NCBI RefSeq assembly: GCF_013391475.1
Contig: NZ_JACBAZ010000010.1
Location: forward strand, 1-60,175
DNA length: 60,175 bases
Direction: 5' to 3'
Origin: Oceaniferula marina
Lineage (GTDB): Bacteria; Verrucomicrobiota; Verrucomicrobiia; Verrucomicrobiales; Akkermansiaceae
Positions within the stretch are counted from its first letter, which is position 1. Each line of letters opens with the position of its first letter. The notes under the pieces were generated by a model. It ran no database searches and was not told the origin of the DNA. It saw only the letters and a program-made list of their open reading frames with translations. Positions 1 through 11,129 of this stretch are shown here, one piece after another. The translations under genes were made by a program, and so were the position numbers.

Positions 1-1
1 A

Positions 2-31
2 GGAAAAGTTAAGATTGAATTGTGCACTGCG
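2..31 (-). other. 3' arm of the pre-16S processing stem
   Basis: This stretch lies just after the 16S 3' end in transcription order. Positions 11-25 are a perfect reverse complement of 1891-1905 in the leader, and pairing continues with wobbles on both sides over about 30 nt. Such long stems enclose 16S rRNA and are cut by RNase III in known bacteria. The rest of 32-169 is spacer in which I see no tRNA before the window edge. The 23S gene would lie beyond the left edge. Confidence 0.75.
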
Positions 32-169
32 GCCGCTCCTTCGGGCGCGCATTAAATAAATAAGTCGTGGACAGCTTTCGCCATTCCACTCAAACACCAT
101 CGTGATTGCTCACTTTAGGTGTCGACCTTTTGCAGGGACCGTGAGAACGGTTTGCAAATTACTCCTTAG

Positions 170-1709
<1,540 letters not shown>

Positions 1710-1884
1710 AATGACCGATTATTCATCGGATCCTTTTAAACAGTTATAGGCTTTGTATCTATTCCTGTATCTCCATCGCTGAAGAACACAGGACGTAATT
1801 ACGTTTACCAAATTGACAAGTAGTAAAGATTGAAGCCGAAGCTCCACTCCCTCTACATATTCTGCGCACCGGTTAAAACCGACA

Positions 1885-1914
1885 CACAGCGCACAATTCA
1901 ATCTTCCCTCTTCC
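1885..1914 (-). other. 5' arm of the pre-16S processing stem
   Basis: Positions 1891-1905 (GCACAATTCAATCTT on the plus strand) pair perfectly with 11-25. Flanking bases extend the helix with G-U wobbles and two mismatches. It lies in the 16S leader, as expected for an RNase III processing stem. Confidence 0.75.
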
Positions 1915-2004
1915 TTCCTGTCTGAACCGTCCGGCAATCACTCCACATGCAGGCTTGGCACCATACTTGCTTCATCGCTTTCACCGCCTTTCAGGCAGGA
2001 CCAA

Positions 2005-2020
2005 CATTGTAAAAGAACTC
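2005..2020 (-). promoter_or_regulatory. boxA-like antitermination element in the rRNA leader
   Basis: On the minus strand this reads GAGTTCTTTTACAATG, close to the rRNA boxA consensus (TGCTCTTTAACA). It lies between the leader hairpin and the 16S gene, where NusB/S10 loading would be expected. The match is partial, so the call is tentative. Confidence 0.4.
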
Positions 2021-2032
2021 GTAACGCGGAGA

Positions 2033-2092
2033 TAAAAAAACCGATCGGAATCTGCTCTCTCAAGCTTGCTACTCTCGTAGTGTTCCCGATCG
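2033..2092 (-). terminator. Intrinsic-terminator-like hairpin inside the rRNA leader
   Basis: On the minus strand CGATCGGGAA (2083-2092) pairs with TTCCGATCG (about 2042-2050), followed at once by GG and a run of seven T (2034-2040). A smaller hairpin lies in the loop. It sits about 85-140 nt downstream of the predicted promoter and 320 nt upstream of 16S, so it could end a short leader RNA or act as an attenuator overridden by antitermination. Confidence 0.6.
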
Positions 2093-2179
2093 ACTTGCTG
2101 TCTCTCGCGTGCCCTCCCTTCGGAGCGGCGGGCGGAACCTACTCAAAATTTCATTTTCCGCAAGATCTTTCTGCATCAA

Positions 2180-2209
2180 ATTACAACTTTTTTACCACCC
2201 CCTTCACAA
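2180..2209 (-). promoter_or_regulatory. Candidate sigma-70 promoter for the rRNA operon
   Basis: The minus strand reads TTGTGA (2204-2209), an 18-nt spacer, then TGTAAT (2180-2185). An A-rich stretch about 30 nt upstream could act as an UP element. Transcription would start near 2173. Between here and the groL terminator (2210-2495) I see nothing else convincing. Confidence 0.5.
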
Positions 2210-2495
2210 CCCCCTGATTTACAAGGGAAAGACCAAATCATTTTTTTGATCATCCACGGCCAAAAATGCGCCAATCTGAACCAGCGATCATTCAAAATTC
2301 AGAAACGGGTATTTAAAGCACCGCCAAAAGCAACGACAAGAACGATCTAACATAGCCACTTTTAATGAAGTTTTTTCATTCCTTGATCCTTGGCTGTGAG
2401 CTGCATGATCGCACCCGACTGACTCCTCGCCCATCTCGACAATCGCCCATCTGTTTTGCTACTCGGCATAAAGAAACGGACATCGGTGCAAAAAC

Positions 2496-2533
2496 GTCAA
2501 AAAGCCCCGGCCGCAAAATGCAACCGGGGCTTT
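2496..2533 (-). terminator. groL terminator
   Basis: A 10-bp stem (AAAGCCCCGG 2501-2510 with CCGGGGCTTT 2524-2533) is followed on the minus strand by a T-rich run. It lies 65 nt after the groL stop codon and closes the chaperone block. Confidence 0.85.
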
Positions 2534-2598
2534 AAAAGATACGGTAATGACCGCATGGCGAAGATGGCGACCAGGGAGGCCTCCTCTTCAGGGCATGA

Positions 2599-4248
<1,650 letters not shown>

Positions 4249-4315
4249 TTATTGGTTAATCGTTGTTTGTTTATTGGATTATCTAAAGATCCGAAACATC
4301 CATTGAACGCAGCAC

Positions 4316-4606
4316 TTAGGCTACGATCCCGAGGATGTCGGACTCAGAAAGAATCAGAAGGTCTTCACCGTCAATTTTGACTTCGGTTCCTCCGTATTTG
4401 GAAATGAGCACTTTGTCACCGACCTTGACAGAAAACTCGATGGTGTTGCCATCTTCGTCTTTGCCGCCGAGTCCAAGGGACACGACTTCGGCTTCTTGTG
4501 GTTTTTCCTGGGCGGTATCCGGAAGGACGATTCCTCCGGCACTAATTTCTTCGGCTTGAAGGCGCTTTACGAGAACGCGCTGTCCGAGTGGTGTAATGGT
4601 TGACAT
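4316..4606 (-). CDS. groS: Co-chaperonin GroES (Hsp10)
   Basis: A 96-residue lid of the GroEL chamber, starting at [13 protein letters not shown]. The frame stays open upstream to 4687, but that extra stretch has no family match and would exceed the usual ~95-100 residues, so the ATG at 4606 is chosen. The mobile loop (about residues 17-35, [20 protein letters not shown]) and the glycine-containing core are present. It sits between dnaK and groL on the same strand, consistent with co-expression of the two folding systems. No good Shine-Dalgarno is visible. Confidence 0.97.
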   Translation of the reverse strand: MSTITPLGQRVLVKRLQAEEISAGGIVLPDTAQEKPQEAEVVSLGLGGKDEDGNTIEFSVKVGDKVLISKYGGTEVKIDGEDLLILSESDILGIVA

Positions 4607-4641
4607 AGTTCTTATTCTGTTTGTTTTTCGTTGGTTTGATT

Positions 4642-4673
4642 GGCCCCTTCCATGGTTTTCAATGAAAGGGGCC
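4642..4673 (-). other. Stem-loop between dnaK and groS
   Basis: Perfect 8-bp stem (GGCCCCTT 4642-4649 with AAGGGGCC 4666-4673) with a 16-nt loop. There is no T-run on the minus side, so it is more likely a processing or attenuation structure than a full terminator. It suggests groS-groL may be partly uncoupled from dnaK. Confidence 0.4.
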
Positions 4674-4738
4674 GAGATTGGATTCATAGAAAAGCCCCCT
4701 CACGAAACAGCAGTTCGCCAGGGAGCCTTGTTTGGGAT

Positions 4739-6673
4739 TTAGTCTTCGACGACTTCAGCGTCGACCACCTTTCCTTTGGCCTGTTTTGGCTCGGATGATT
4801 TTTCACCAGTATCTGCTGCAGTCGCATCAGGGGCTGGCGCAGCTCCGGCACCACCAGCAGCGGCACCTGCGGCTTGAGCCGCCTGAGCAAGTTCCTGAAG
4901 GGAGGCCTCCAAGTCCGCAGTAGCGGATTTGATACCATCGAGGTCATCAGCCTTAAGAGCAGCCTTAACGGCTTCAATCTTGGATTCGATACCCGACTTG
5001 ATCTCTGCCGGCAATTGCTCACCAAGCTCACCTATTTGCTTCTCGACCTGATTCACCAGGTTTTCGGCATTGTTCTTGGTTTCCACAGCTTCGGCGCGCT
5101 TGGCGTCTTCTTCAGCATGCTCTTCAGCGTCACGTTTCGCCTTTTCAATTTCATCGTCGGAGAGACCACTTGACCCCTCAATGGAAATTTTCTGCTCTTT
5201 GCCGCTATTTTTATCCTTTGCAGACACATGAAGAATGCCGTTTGCATCGATATCAAAGGTCACTTCGATCTGAGGCATACCGCGAGGTGCAGGTTCAATT
5301 CCGTCAAGACGGAAGTTTCCGAGCAACTTGTTATCATCAAACATCTTACGCTCGCCCTGGCAGATTCGAATATCCACAGCTGGCTGATTATCAGCAGCCG
5401 TTGAAAACGTTTGGGACTTTTTCGCCGGGATGGTGGTATTGCGCTCAATCATGGGAGTGGCAACACTACCCATGGTTTCAATGGAAAGACTCAATGGCGT
5501 GACATCGAGCAACAGGACATCGGTCACATCCCCTTGCAAGACACCACCCTGAATGGAGGCTCCAATAGCAACCACCTCGTCCGGGTTAACCCCTTTGTGA
5601 GGAGCTTTACCGGCCAATTCTCCAGCCACTTCCTGCACCTTAGGCATCCGGGTCATTCCCCCAACAAGCACCAACTCATCAATCTCGCTGGCGGAAACAC
5701 CAGCCTCACTGAGGCAGTCAATTACCGGCTTTTTAGTCCGATCGAACAATCCATCGGTGACCTGCTCGAGCTTGGCACGAGTGAGCGTGCTTTGGATATG
5801 CTTAGGACCAGTCTGGTCCGCAGTGATGAATGGCAGATTAATGTCGTAACTCTGTGAGGAGCTCAATGCGATTTTTGCCTTTTCAGCTTCTTCTCGAATC
5901 CGCTGCAAAGCATCCGGCTGACCACTGAGATCAACTCCCTCTGCGGCTTTAAACTCCTGGACGATCCAGTTAATGATGGCCTTATCCCAATCATCACCTC
6001 CGAGTTGGGTGTCACCATCGGTTGCAAGCACTTCGAATACACCGTCGCCAATCTCGAGCACCGAGATATCGAAGGTTCCACCACCGAGGTCATACACGGC
6101 GATTTTTTCATCCGACTTCTTATCCAAACCATAGGCCAATGAGGCTGCCGTCGGCTCGTTGATGATCCGGCGCACCTTGAGTCCTGCGATTTCACCCGCA
6201 GCCTTGGTTGCGTTACGCTGGGAATCGTTAAAATAAGCGGGAACGGTAATCACAGCCTCGGTAATGGTTTCTCCGAGCTTGGCTTCCGCATCCGATTTTA
6301 ATTTACCCAGAATCATCGCCGAGATTTCCTGGGGTGAATACACCTTGGTTTCACCTCCCACCTCGACTTCGATGTGAGCATCACCACTTTCCGCCTCTAC
6401 CACCTTGTAAGGAAGCTGCTTATCATCCTCGCTAAGCTCGGAAAACTTACGCCCGATCAAACGCTTAGCTGAGAAGATGGTGTTTTTGGGGTTGGTGACA
6501 GCCTGACGCTTAGCGGCCTGACCAACAAGTCGCTCACCGCTTTTTGTAAATGCTACAACAGATGGAGTGGTGCGGGCACCCTCCGAGTTTTCAAGAACAT
6601 TGGGTTCCCCCCCCTCCATCACAGCCATGCAGGAGTTTGTGGTTCCAAGGTCAATTCCGAGTATCTTTGCCAT
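4739..6673 (-). CDS. dnaK: Chaperone DnaK (Hsp70)
   Basis: A 644-residue Hsp70 of usual length. The N-terminal ATPase domain begins [13 protein letters not shown] (about residues 6-18) and contains the phosphate-2 loop DLGGGTFD and the GGMTRMP segment. The substrate-binding domain follows (about 390-500), then the helical lid, an Ala/Gly/Pro-rich linker and the EEVD-like tail VVDAEVVED. It binds unfolded segments in an ATP cycle with DnaJ and GrpE, neither of which is encoded nearby; groS and groL lie directly downstream. A TGAGACA inverted repeat about 250 nt upstream is a possible operator. No Shine-Dalgarno precedes the ATG. Confidence 0.98.
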   Translation of the reverse strand: MAKILGIDLGTTNSCMAVMEGGEPNVLENSEGARTTPSVVAFTKSGERLVGQAAKRQAVTNPKNTIFSAKRLIGRKFSELSEDDKQLPYKVVEAESGDAHIEVEVGGETKVYSPQEISAMILGKLKSDAEAKLGETITEAVITVPAYFNDSQRNATKAAGEIAGLKVRRIINEPTAASLAYGLDKKSDEKIAVYDLGGGTFDISVLEIGDGVFEVLATDGDTQLGGDDWDKAIINWIVQEFKAAEGVDLSGQPDALQRIREEAEKAKIALSSSQSYDINLPFITADQTGPKHIQSTLTRAKLEQVTDGLFDRTKKPVIDCLSEAGVSASEIDELVLVGGMTRMPKVQEVAGELAGKAPHKGVNPDEVVAIGASIQGGVLQGDVTDVLLLDVTPLSLSIETMGSVATPMIERNTTIPAKKSQTFSTAADNQPAVDIRICQGERKMFDDNKLLGNFRLDGIEPAPRGMPQIEVTFDIDANGILHVSAKDKNSGKEQKISIEGSSGLSDDEIEKAKRDAEEHAEEDAKRAEAVETKNNAENLVNQVEKQIGELGEQLPAEIKSGIESKIEAVKAALKADDLDGIKSATADLEASLQELAQAAQAAGAAAGGAGAAPAPDATAADTGEKSSEPKQAKGKVVDAEVVED

Positions 6674-6889
6674 AATCTTAAGTTGTTTGGTTGCTTGAGT
6701 TCATTTGAGGCCATTTATTCCGGCCTCTTGATTTTTAAAATAGGTCAATCGCCACGTAGGCGCTCCGCCTAAGCTATTGCAAACGCCATGCCAGCCCCTC
6801 TAAAACAGACCAGAAAAACACACAACCCGCTGAACAACAACAACTTAAGAAAACAAAGCGAATCTAAAGATCCTACAGAAAACCTAAAA

Positions 6890-6941
6890 TGAGACAGATT
6901 GACACGGACAGCAGCGCATCAACATGAGACAAGATGTCTCA
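6890..6941. promoter_or_regulatory. TGAGACA inverted repeat plus a second half-site upstream of dnaK
   Basis: TGAGACA-AGA-TGTCTCA is a perfect 7+7 palindrome at 6925-6941. A second TGAGACA at 6890-6896, in the same orientation 35 bp away, is followed by a degenerate other half. The arrangement resembles a regulator-binding site in the 306-nt gap between the small gene at 6980 and dnaK. It is not CIRCE (TTAGCACTC...). The rest of the gap, 6674-6889, shows no clear feature. Confidence 0.45.
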
Positions 6942-6979
6942 GTGCGCCAATAAGCACCCCACGATGGCACCTTCCTTGA

Positions 6980-7195
6980 TCAAATATCGGAACCAGCATC
7001 CTTGGCCATATCCAGACGTTTGGATACATTGGGGATTTCCGAAACCTTGGGCATCTCCGTATCGCTCAACTCCGTTGGGGACACTTCAACCCAGCGCTTT
7101 TGTTTTTCATCATACAAATCTGGAGCCGCCGATCGATGATAATGGCGCAGCTTCGCTTTGAACGGAGACCGTCCTCTTTCTCTCTTCTCTAGCAT
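6980..7195 (-). CDS. Small hypothetical protein
   Basis: A 71-residue, charged, soluble-looking protein beginning MLEKRERGRSPFKAKLRHYH. No family is recognised, and no signal peptide or membrane segment is seen. It has an ATG start with AGGG about 10 nt upstream, and sits on the same strand as its neighbours between the lipoproteins and dnaK. A competing frame on the opposite strand has no better support. Function unknown, and it may not be a gene. Confidence 0.35.
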   Translation of the reverse strand: MLEKRERGRSPFKAKLRHYHRSAAPDLYDEKQKRWVEVSPTELSDTEMPKVSEIPNVSKRLDMAKDAGSDI

Positions 7196-7390
7196 ATACT
7201 TACCCTGTGTGTTTCATTACCTCTCCCCCGACAAATGATTTTGTCCGAAAACTCGTTCATTCCACCAAGAGGGAGGCGTCACAACCGTAAATGCAGCCAG
7301 AACAAAAAGCAATATCATTTTCCACAGCTCGAGAAAGAACCGTCACCCGGCATCAGCTTAAATCAGTATTTAGCATGATAGGCAGACGCA

Positions 7391-7423
7391 ACGAGGGGCG
7401 TGGAATCACTCCACACCCCTCGT
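7391..7423. other. Strong stem-loop downstream of the first small lipoprotein gene
   Basis: ACGAGGGGCGTGG (7391-7403) pairs with CCACACCCCTCGT (7411-7423), 13 bp with one wobble. It follows the stop at 7457 in transcription order. No T-run is present on the minus strand, so it may stabilise the 3' end instead of terminating. The remaining gap 7196-7390 holds nothing I can name. Confidence 0.5.
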
Positions 7424-7456
7424 CTATAAAATAAACAATAAAATGTTCAGCTCTGT

Positions 7457-7612
7457 CTACTTGGCGTATTCAACAGGAGCAGGAACATCGTTAAACTGAG
7501 GCATTGGGCGCAACTCGGGTGGCTTTTCTTCACCGGTACAGCAACCGCAAGAGGAAAGAGCAACACCGCCGGCAACAGCGGACAACATGACAAGGATACG
7601 TAGTGCTTTCAT
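7457..7612 (-). CDS. Tiny lipoprotein (paralogue A)
   Basis: A 51-residue precursor with start MKALRILVMLSAVAGG, a hydrophobic signal and a lipobox LSSC at about residues 19-22, followed by a Cys/Gly patch (CGCC), a Glu/Pro-rich linker and the ending PVEYAK. After signal peptidase II cleavage only ~30 residues would remain on a lipid anchor. It is one of three similar genes in a row (7457-8034), each with a basic start, a Cys near residue 20, proline-rich acidic middle and a C-terminal AK. No known family is recognised. Entericidin-like or Lpp-like structural peptides are possible analogues but without sequence support. Confidence 0.7.
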   Translation of the reverse strand: MKALRILVMLSAVAGGVALSSCGCCTGEEKPPELRPMPQFNDVPAPVEYAK

Positions 7613-7662
7613 AATAGTGTTCTAAGACGCCTTTGTATTGGCCAATTTCCTACCAAATGACA

Positions 7663-7700
7663 AGAAAAAAGGACGAACCACACGAAGATGGTCCGTCCTT
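7663..7700 (-). terminator. Terminator after lipoprotein B
   Basis: AAGGACGAACC (7669-7679) pairs with GGTCCGTCCTT (7690-7700), one wobble, followed on the minus strand by TTTTTTC. It lies 24 nt after the stop of the gene at 7724-7834. Confidence 0.75.
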
Positions 7701-7723
7701 GACTCAAATTTGAGTTAATCCAC

Positions 7724-7834
7724 TTACTTGGCAGGAACTTCCTGAACAGGAGGAACCGTGGTCTCAGGCTGGGAACCACATGATGCACTGAATGCAACAC
7801 CAAGGGCAGCGGCAAGAATAATAGCAATTTTCAT
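7724..7834 (-). CDS. Tiny lipoprotein (paralogue B)
   Basis: A 36-residue precursor starting MKIAIILAAALGVAF, with Cys at residue 19 after SAS, then SQPETTVPPVQEVPAK. The predicted mature peptide is only 18 residues. The lipobox is weak (Ser at -3), but the layout matches its neighbours at 7457 and 7918. Its own terminator follows, so the three genes may be separately transcribed. Function unknown. Confidence 0.65.
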   Translation of the reverse strand: MKIAIILAAALGVAFSASCGSQPETTVPPVQEVPAK

Positions 7835-7865
7835 ATTGATATAATTGGTTGTTTGGTTTGGTCCA

Positions 7866-7890
7866 GGTAGTCTGAACATAACAGACTACC
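7866..7890. other. Stem-loop downstream of lipoprotein C
   Basis: GGTAGTCT (7866-7873) pairs perfectly with AGACTACC (7883-7890). It lies between the second and third lipoprotein genes and may act as a weak terminator for the gene at 7918. Confidence 0.45.
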
Positions 7891-7917
7891 CAAATTTTAG
7901 TTAGAAGGTAGTTCTAA

Positions 7918-8034
7918 TTACTTAGCTGGAGCAACGTAAGTTGCAGGAGGCTCCTCATTCTGGTTACAGCAGGAAGCACTAACCATCACACCACAAGCTG
8001 CAGCGGCAATCGCGAGCAATTTAATCATTTTCAT
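7918..8034 (-). CDS. Tiny lipoprotein (paralogue C)
   Basis: A 38-residue precursor, MKMIKLLAIAAAACGVMV, with the lipobox-like VSASC placing Cys at residue 22, then CNQNEEPPATYVAPAK. The ending APAK matches the PAK of paralogue B and the YAK of paralogue A. First of the three in transcription order, 125 nt below the phosphatase gene at 8160. An export signal plus lipid anchor is the only prediction that can be made. Confidence 0.65.
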   Translation of the reverse strand: MKMIKLLAIAAAACGVMVSASCCNQNEEPPATYVAPAK

Positions 8035-8159
8035 GGGACTATCTATTTGTTGTTTCTAATTTGAATAGGTTAAACGGGAACTAACGAGTTCACCGTAACG
8101 ACAGTAACCAATCTATGAGTCGTCCCATATAAATGCAAGCTAGAAAAAGAAAAATATCA

Positions 8160-9644
8160 TTATCGCTTTTCTATCGCGATCACTGTAATATCATCCATTT
8201 GAGGTTCTGCCCCAGCAAAAGAAGAAACAGCCTGTTTGATAGAATCCACAACCGCTTCAGCTCCCATGGGAGCCGACTTCATAAACTCACTTTCGAGTCG
8301 ATCGGCACCAAATTCATTTTCATGTTTATCGACAGCCTCACAGACTCCATCAGTATATAACAACAGGCAGTCCCCGGATTCCATTTGCAGGGAGAGATCC
8401 TTGGTCACACGTTCGAACACAGCACCTTCATCGATCCCAATCGCTAGACCGGGAGGTTTGATCACCTCGATATTTCGAATATTGCTACGGAACATCAAAG
8501 GAGCATCATGCCCCGCACGGGCCATACACACATTGCCACTGGTTTTATCCAGAATGACATACGCCAGGCTAACGAACATGTCTTCACGCACATCCGGGAA
8601 AAGGTTACGATTGACCTGGGCCAAAGCCTCTGCCGGACTGCTCGTATTCTGGGATGTCATTCGGAGCACACTGCGGCACATCGCCATCAACAATCCGGCG
8701 GGCACTCCTTTTCCGGTAACATCGGCGATCACGATGCCTGCCCTGTCATTCGGCAGATCGATATAGTCAAAGTAGTCACCACTGATCATACGCGCTGGCG
8801 TATTGCTACCACTAACCCGATAGCCGGAAATTTTCGGTTCCTTGGAGGGTAAGAGAACATGCTGAACATCACGAGCCGTCCTAATCTCATCATCCAGCTT
8901 ACGCTTTTCTGCAAGCTCCTGATGAATCATGGCATTCCCCATCGCAAATGCCGACTGCTCAGAAACCGAACGAAACACTTCAAAATCATTCTGCGAAAAC
9001 CCTCCATGCTCCAGTCTCCGCACAACAGCAACCACACCGAGATCGCGCCCCCCATGTTTTAGCGGTGACAATAAGGCGGATACGTCTTCGTCATAACGAA
9101 CAAAAGCATCCCGAAACGCCTCGTGATTTTTCACGTTGCTCACATGCATACACTCGCCTGTCGCCAGAGCCGCCCCCAATACTCCCTCATCAACCGACAC
9201 CTTGGTCAGCCTGACGTAACTGTCCATGGCGCGCGGATCCTTCTGGGCTCGGTGCCGAATCTCGACTGGAACCCCTACCAATGGGGGGCAATCCTTCGAA
9301 ATGTATTTGGGAAGGAGACTCTTGCGGTCATCACTCAAGAGATACAAGCCTCCACCATCGGCGTTTAATACCTTGCTAAACCCGTCCACAATCTCCTTGT
9401 GCAACTGATTGCGGGTAATATCCCTCTCGATGGCTAAGCCAAGGTGATGAAGAAAGTCAAACATCCTCATCTCTTCACCAAGGATCTCCTCTTTTTCTTT
9501 CTTGATCGCCTCCAAACGCAGGGCGGTCTTCCGCAAAGCCAACAAACAAATCACGAACAACAATGCGGCAATCGCGATCATCACTGCCAGCAAGTCTGGA
9601 CCTACTAACAATAGTAAGGGAAAATCATCAGCTATCCACACCAT
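8160..9644 (-). CDS. Membrane-anchored GAF/SpoIIE-type serine phosphatase (RsbU-like)
   Basis: A 494-residue protein. A transmembrane segment lies at about residues 15-38, a coiled linker at 40-55, a GAF-like sensor at about 70-220 and a PP2C/SpoIIE phosphatase at about 255-490. PP2C metal-ligand motifs are visible: ISGDYFDY, ADVTGKGVPAG, LLLYTDGVCEA and QMDDITV. Such enzymes dephosphorylate a STAS anti-anti-sigma protein; the STAS gene directly upstream overlaps by translational coupling distance, making it the likely substrate. No RsbW-like kinase is in the window. The start is set at 9644 because GGGAGATGAA stands just before it, a perfect partner for the variant anti-SD of this organism; the frame stays open to 9701. 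Confidence 0.9.
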   Translation of the reverse strand: MVWIADDFPLLLLVGPDLLAVMIAIAALLFVICLLALRKTALRLEAIKKEKEEILGEEMRMFDFLHHLGLAIERDITRNQLHKEIVDGFSKVLNADGGGLYLLSDDRKSLLPKYISKDCPPLVGVPVEIRHRAQKDPRAMDSYVRLTKVSVDEGVLGAALATGECMHVSNVKNHEAFRDAFVRYDEDVSALLSPLKHGGRDLGVVAVVRRLEHGGFSQNDFEVFRSVSEQSAFAMGNAMIHQELAEKRKLDDEIRTARDVQHVLLPSKEPKISGYRVSGSNTPARMISGDYFDYIDLPNDRAGIVIADVTGKGVPAGLLMAMCRSVLRMTSQNTSSPAEALAQVNRNLFPDVREDMFVSLAYVILDKTSGNVCMARAGHDAPLMFRSNIRNIEVIKPPGLAIGIDEGAVFERVTKDLSLQMESGDCLLLYTDGVCEAVDKHENEFGADRLESEFMKSAPMGAEAVVDSIKQAVSSFAGAEPQMDDITVIAIEKR

Positions 9645-9646
9645 TT

Positions 9647-9654
9647 CATCTCCC
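9647..9654 (-). promoter_or_regulatory. Shine-Dalgarno site matching the variant anti-SD
   Basis: The minus strand reads GGGAGATG two bases before the phosphatase ATG at 9644. GGAGATG pairs with CATCTCC in the 16S tail over seven bases, better than a canonical GGAGGTG would. This site decides the start of that gene. Confidence 0.6.
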
Positions 9655-9684
9655 TTTTCTAAATCTAAAAATAGGGAAGTGCAC

Positions 9685-10212
9685 TCACTTCCCTTGCTCA
9701 CTTTTGGCTTTCACCTCGGCCTCTAAAAAATCCAGAACGGTGCCAAACTTTTCGTTGTTACGCTCATCAGCCTCAACCAGCTTTCTATGGGCCTCCAAAA
9801 CCTCAGGTGCGTTAGCCGGCTTTCGCTCTTCTTCGGCATAAGGCTTCAAATGACTCCTTACGTGTTCCAAGCGGTGACGCCAAGCAGCATCCTCTGGTTC
9901 AATCGACATCAAGACATCCAAGCCCAGATCCTCCAGAGATTTTCGATTTTTTTCTCCGGGTTCAGCGATCTGGAGGGTGCCCCGGGGACGCTTCATCAAA
10001 CGCATTGCCAAGCCGGCCAAGGTCCCCATAAATGTGGAGTCCATCCCTGTGCAGGCTGAAAGATCGACCACTACACAAAGCACCCCGTTATCAATCTCTG
10101 TATCACACCACTTTTTTAGCAAAGGGCTATTCAAGAATGATCCTTTACCCTCGCAACGGATCCATGAGAATTCGATCTCGCGATAGGTTAAAATTGGGTT
10201 TTCAGCGCTCAC
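9685..10212 (-). CDS. STAS-domain protein (anti-anti-sigma factor)
   Basis: A 175-residue protein, longer than a plain SpoIIAA (~115). The STAS fold spans about residues 10-110: a central strand VLCVVVDLSACTGMDSTFMG carries the conserved DLS...DS segment, whose serine is phosphorylated by a cognate kinase in known systems. The C-terminal ~60 residues are charged and helical, perhaps a coiled coil. The start codon is GTG. It lies upstream of the SpoIIE-type phosphatase at 8160, so the pair probably forms a partner-switching signalling unit whose kinase and target are elsewhere. The gap 10213-10411 shows no clear promoter. Confidence 0.85.
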   Translation of the reverse strand: MSAENPILTYREIEFSWIRCEGKGSFLNSPLLKKWCDTEIDNGVLCVVVDLSACTGMDSTFMGTLAGLAMRLMKRPRGTLQIAEPGEKNRKSLEDLGLDVLMSIEPEDAAWRHRLEHVRSHLKPYAEEERKPANAPEVLEAHRKLVEADERNNEKFGTVLDFLEAEVKAKSEQGK

Positions 10213-10411
10213 TCCGAGTAACGAGGTTTAAAAAGGGTCGATGCGCCCGAGAGTAGACTTTCTTTGCGTTCAGGTCAATCCCACAGAAGAGTTATTTTCA
10301 CTTCATTTATCCAGATTTCACCACTCCAAATTAAAGCAATCATTAGAGGCATATCCGAAAGTGATTTCCTGAAGCTTTTTCGCTCTCAAGTGAACCTCTC
10401 TCCAGGATGAA

Positions 10412-10450
10412 GACAAAAAATTGGCGGGCCACCGAAGCAACCCGCCAATT
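10412..10450 (-). terminator. rpsD operon terminator
   Basis: AATTGGCGGG (10419-10428) pairs perfectly with CCCGCCAATT (10441-10450), followed on the minus strand by TTTTTTGTC. It comes 27 nt after the rpsD stop and ends the ribosomal operon. Confidence 0.9.
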
Positions 10451-10476
10451 GTTTAAAGTATTGAACTCAAGCGAAA

Positions 10477-11088
10477 TTAACGTGAGTAAAGTTCGACCAC
10501 GAGCTGGACGTTGACTTGAGCGTCCATATCGTCGTTTTCAGGTGTCCGGGCGATACGTCCGGTCATGGTAGCACGGTCGAGTGTCAACCATTCCTTCAGC
10601 GGCACAGCCTGGGTAAGGTCCATGTAACGCAGTCCAAGCTGCTGTGAGCTTGGTTTGTCCTGCACGCTGATGACGTCACCGGGTTTGCACTGGTAGCTGG
10701 CGATGTCCACCCGCGTACCGTTCACTTGAATGTGACCGTGGTTCACCATTTGACGAGATGCGGAGCGAGTGTTGCCCAATCCGAGACGGTAGCAAACGTT
10801 GTCGAGACGAAGCTCAAGAATCTGAAGCAACAGGTCACCGGTAATGCCGCGACGACGGGAGGCTTCCGCGTAGTAGGAACGGAACTGCTTCTCGAGCACA
10901 CCGTATTGGAAACGAAGCTTCTGCTTCTCACCAAGCGCAACGGCGTAGTCAGATTTCTTACGGCGTCCTGCACGCACACCGTGCTGCCCGGGAGGGAAGC
11001 TACGACGTTCAAGCGCCTTGGAAGGTCCGAATAATGCAACACCGAAACGGCGGCTGATTTTATCTTTGGGGCCAGTATAACGAGCCAT
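10477..11088 (-). CDS. rpsD: 30S ribosomal protein S4
   Basis: A 203-residue S4, an early binder of the 16S 5' domain and a translational-accuracy protein. It begins MARYTGPKDKISRRFGVAL and has the FPPGQHG motif, the S4 RNA-binding domain (about 93-155, LELRLDNVCYRLGLGNTRSA) and the usual C-terminal VELYSR. The four N-terminal zinc cysteines are absent (C-minus type). It is the third gene of rpsM-rpsK-rpsD. In most bacteria rpoA and rplQ follow; here a terminator does. No Shine-Dalgarno is visible before the ATG. Confidence 0.97.
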   Translation of the reverse strand: MARYTGPKDKISRRFGVALFGPSKALERRSFPPGQHGVRAGRRKKSDYAVALGEKQKLRFQYGVLEKQFRSYYAEASRRRGITGDLLLQILELRLDNVCYRLGLGNTRSASRQMVNHGHIQVNGTRVDIASYQCKPGDVISVQDKPSSQQLGLRYMDLTQAVPLKEWLTLDRATMTGRIARTPENDDMDAQVNVQLVVELYSR

Positions 11089-11129
11089 AGTAGTATTAAA
11101 AAGTTAAAGGTTGAAAAAGAATGGATAAA

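Noticed and set aside
5411-5857. Open frame on the plus strand within dnaK
   Set aside because: Antisense to dnaK; no family match and no start context.
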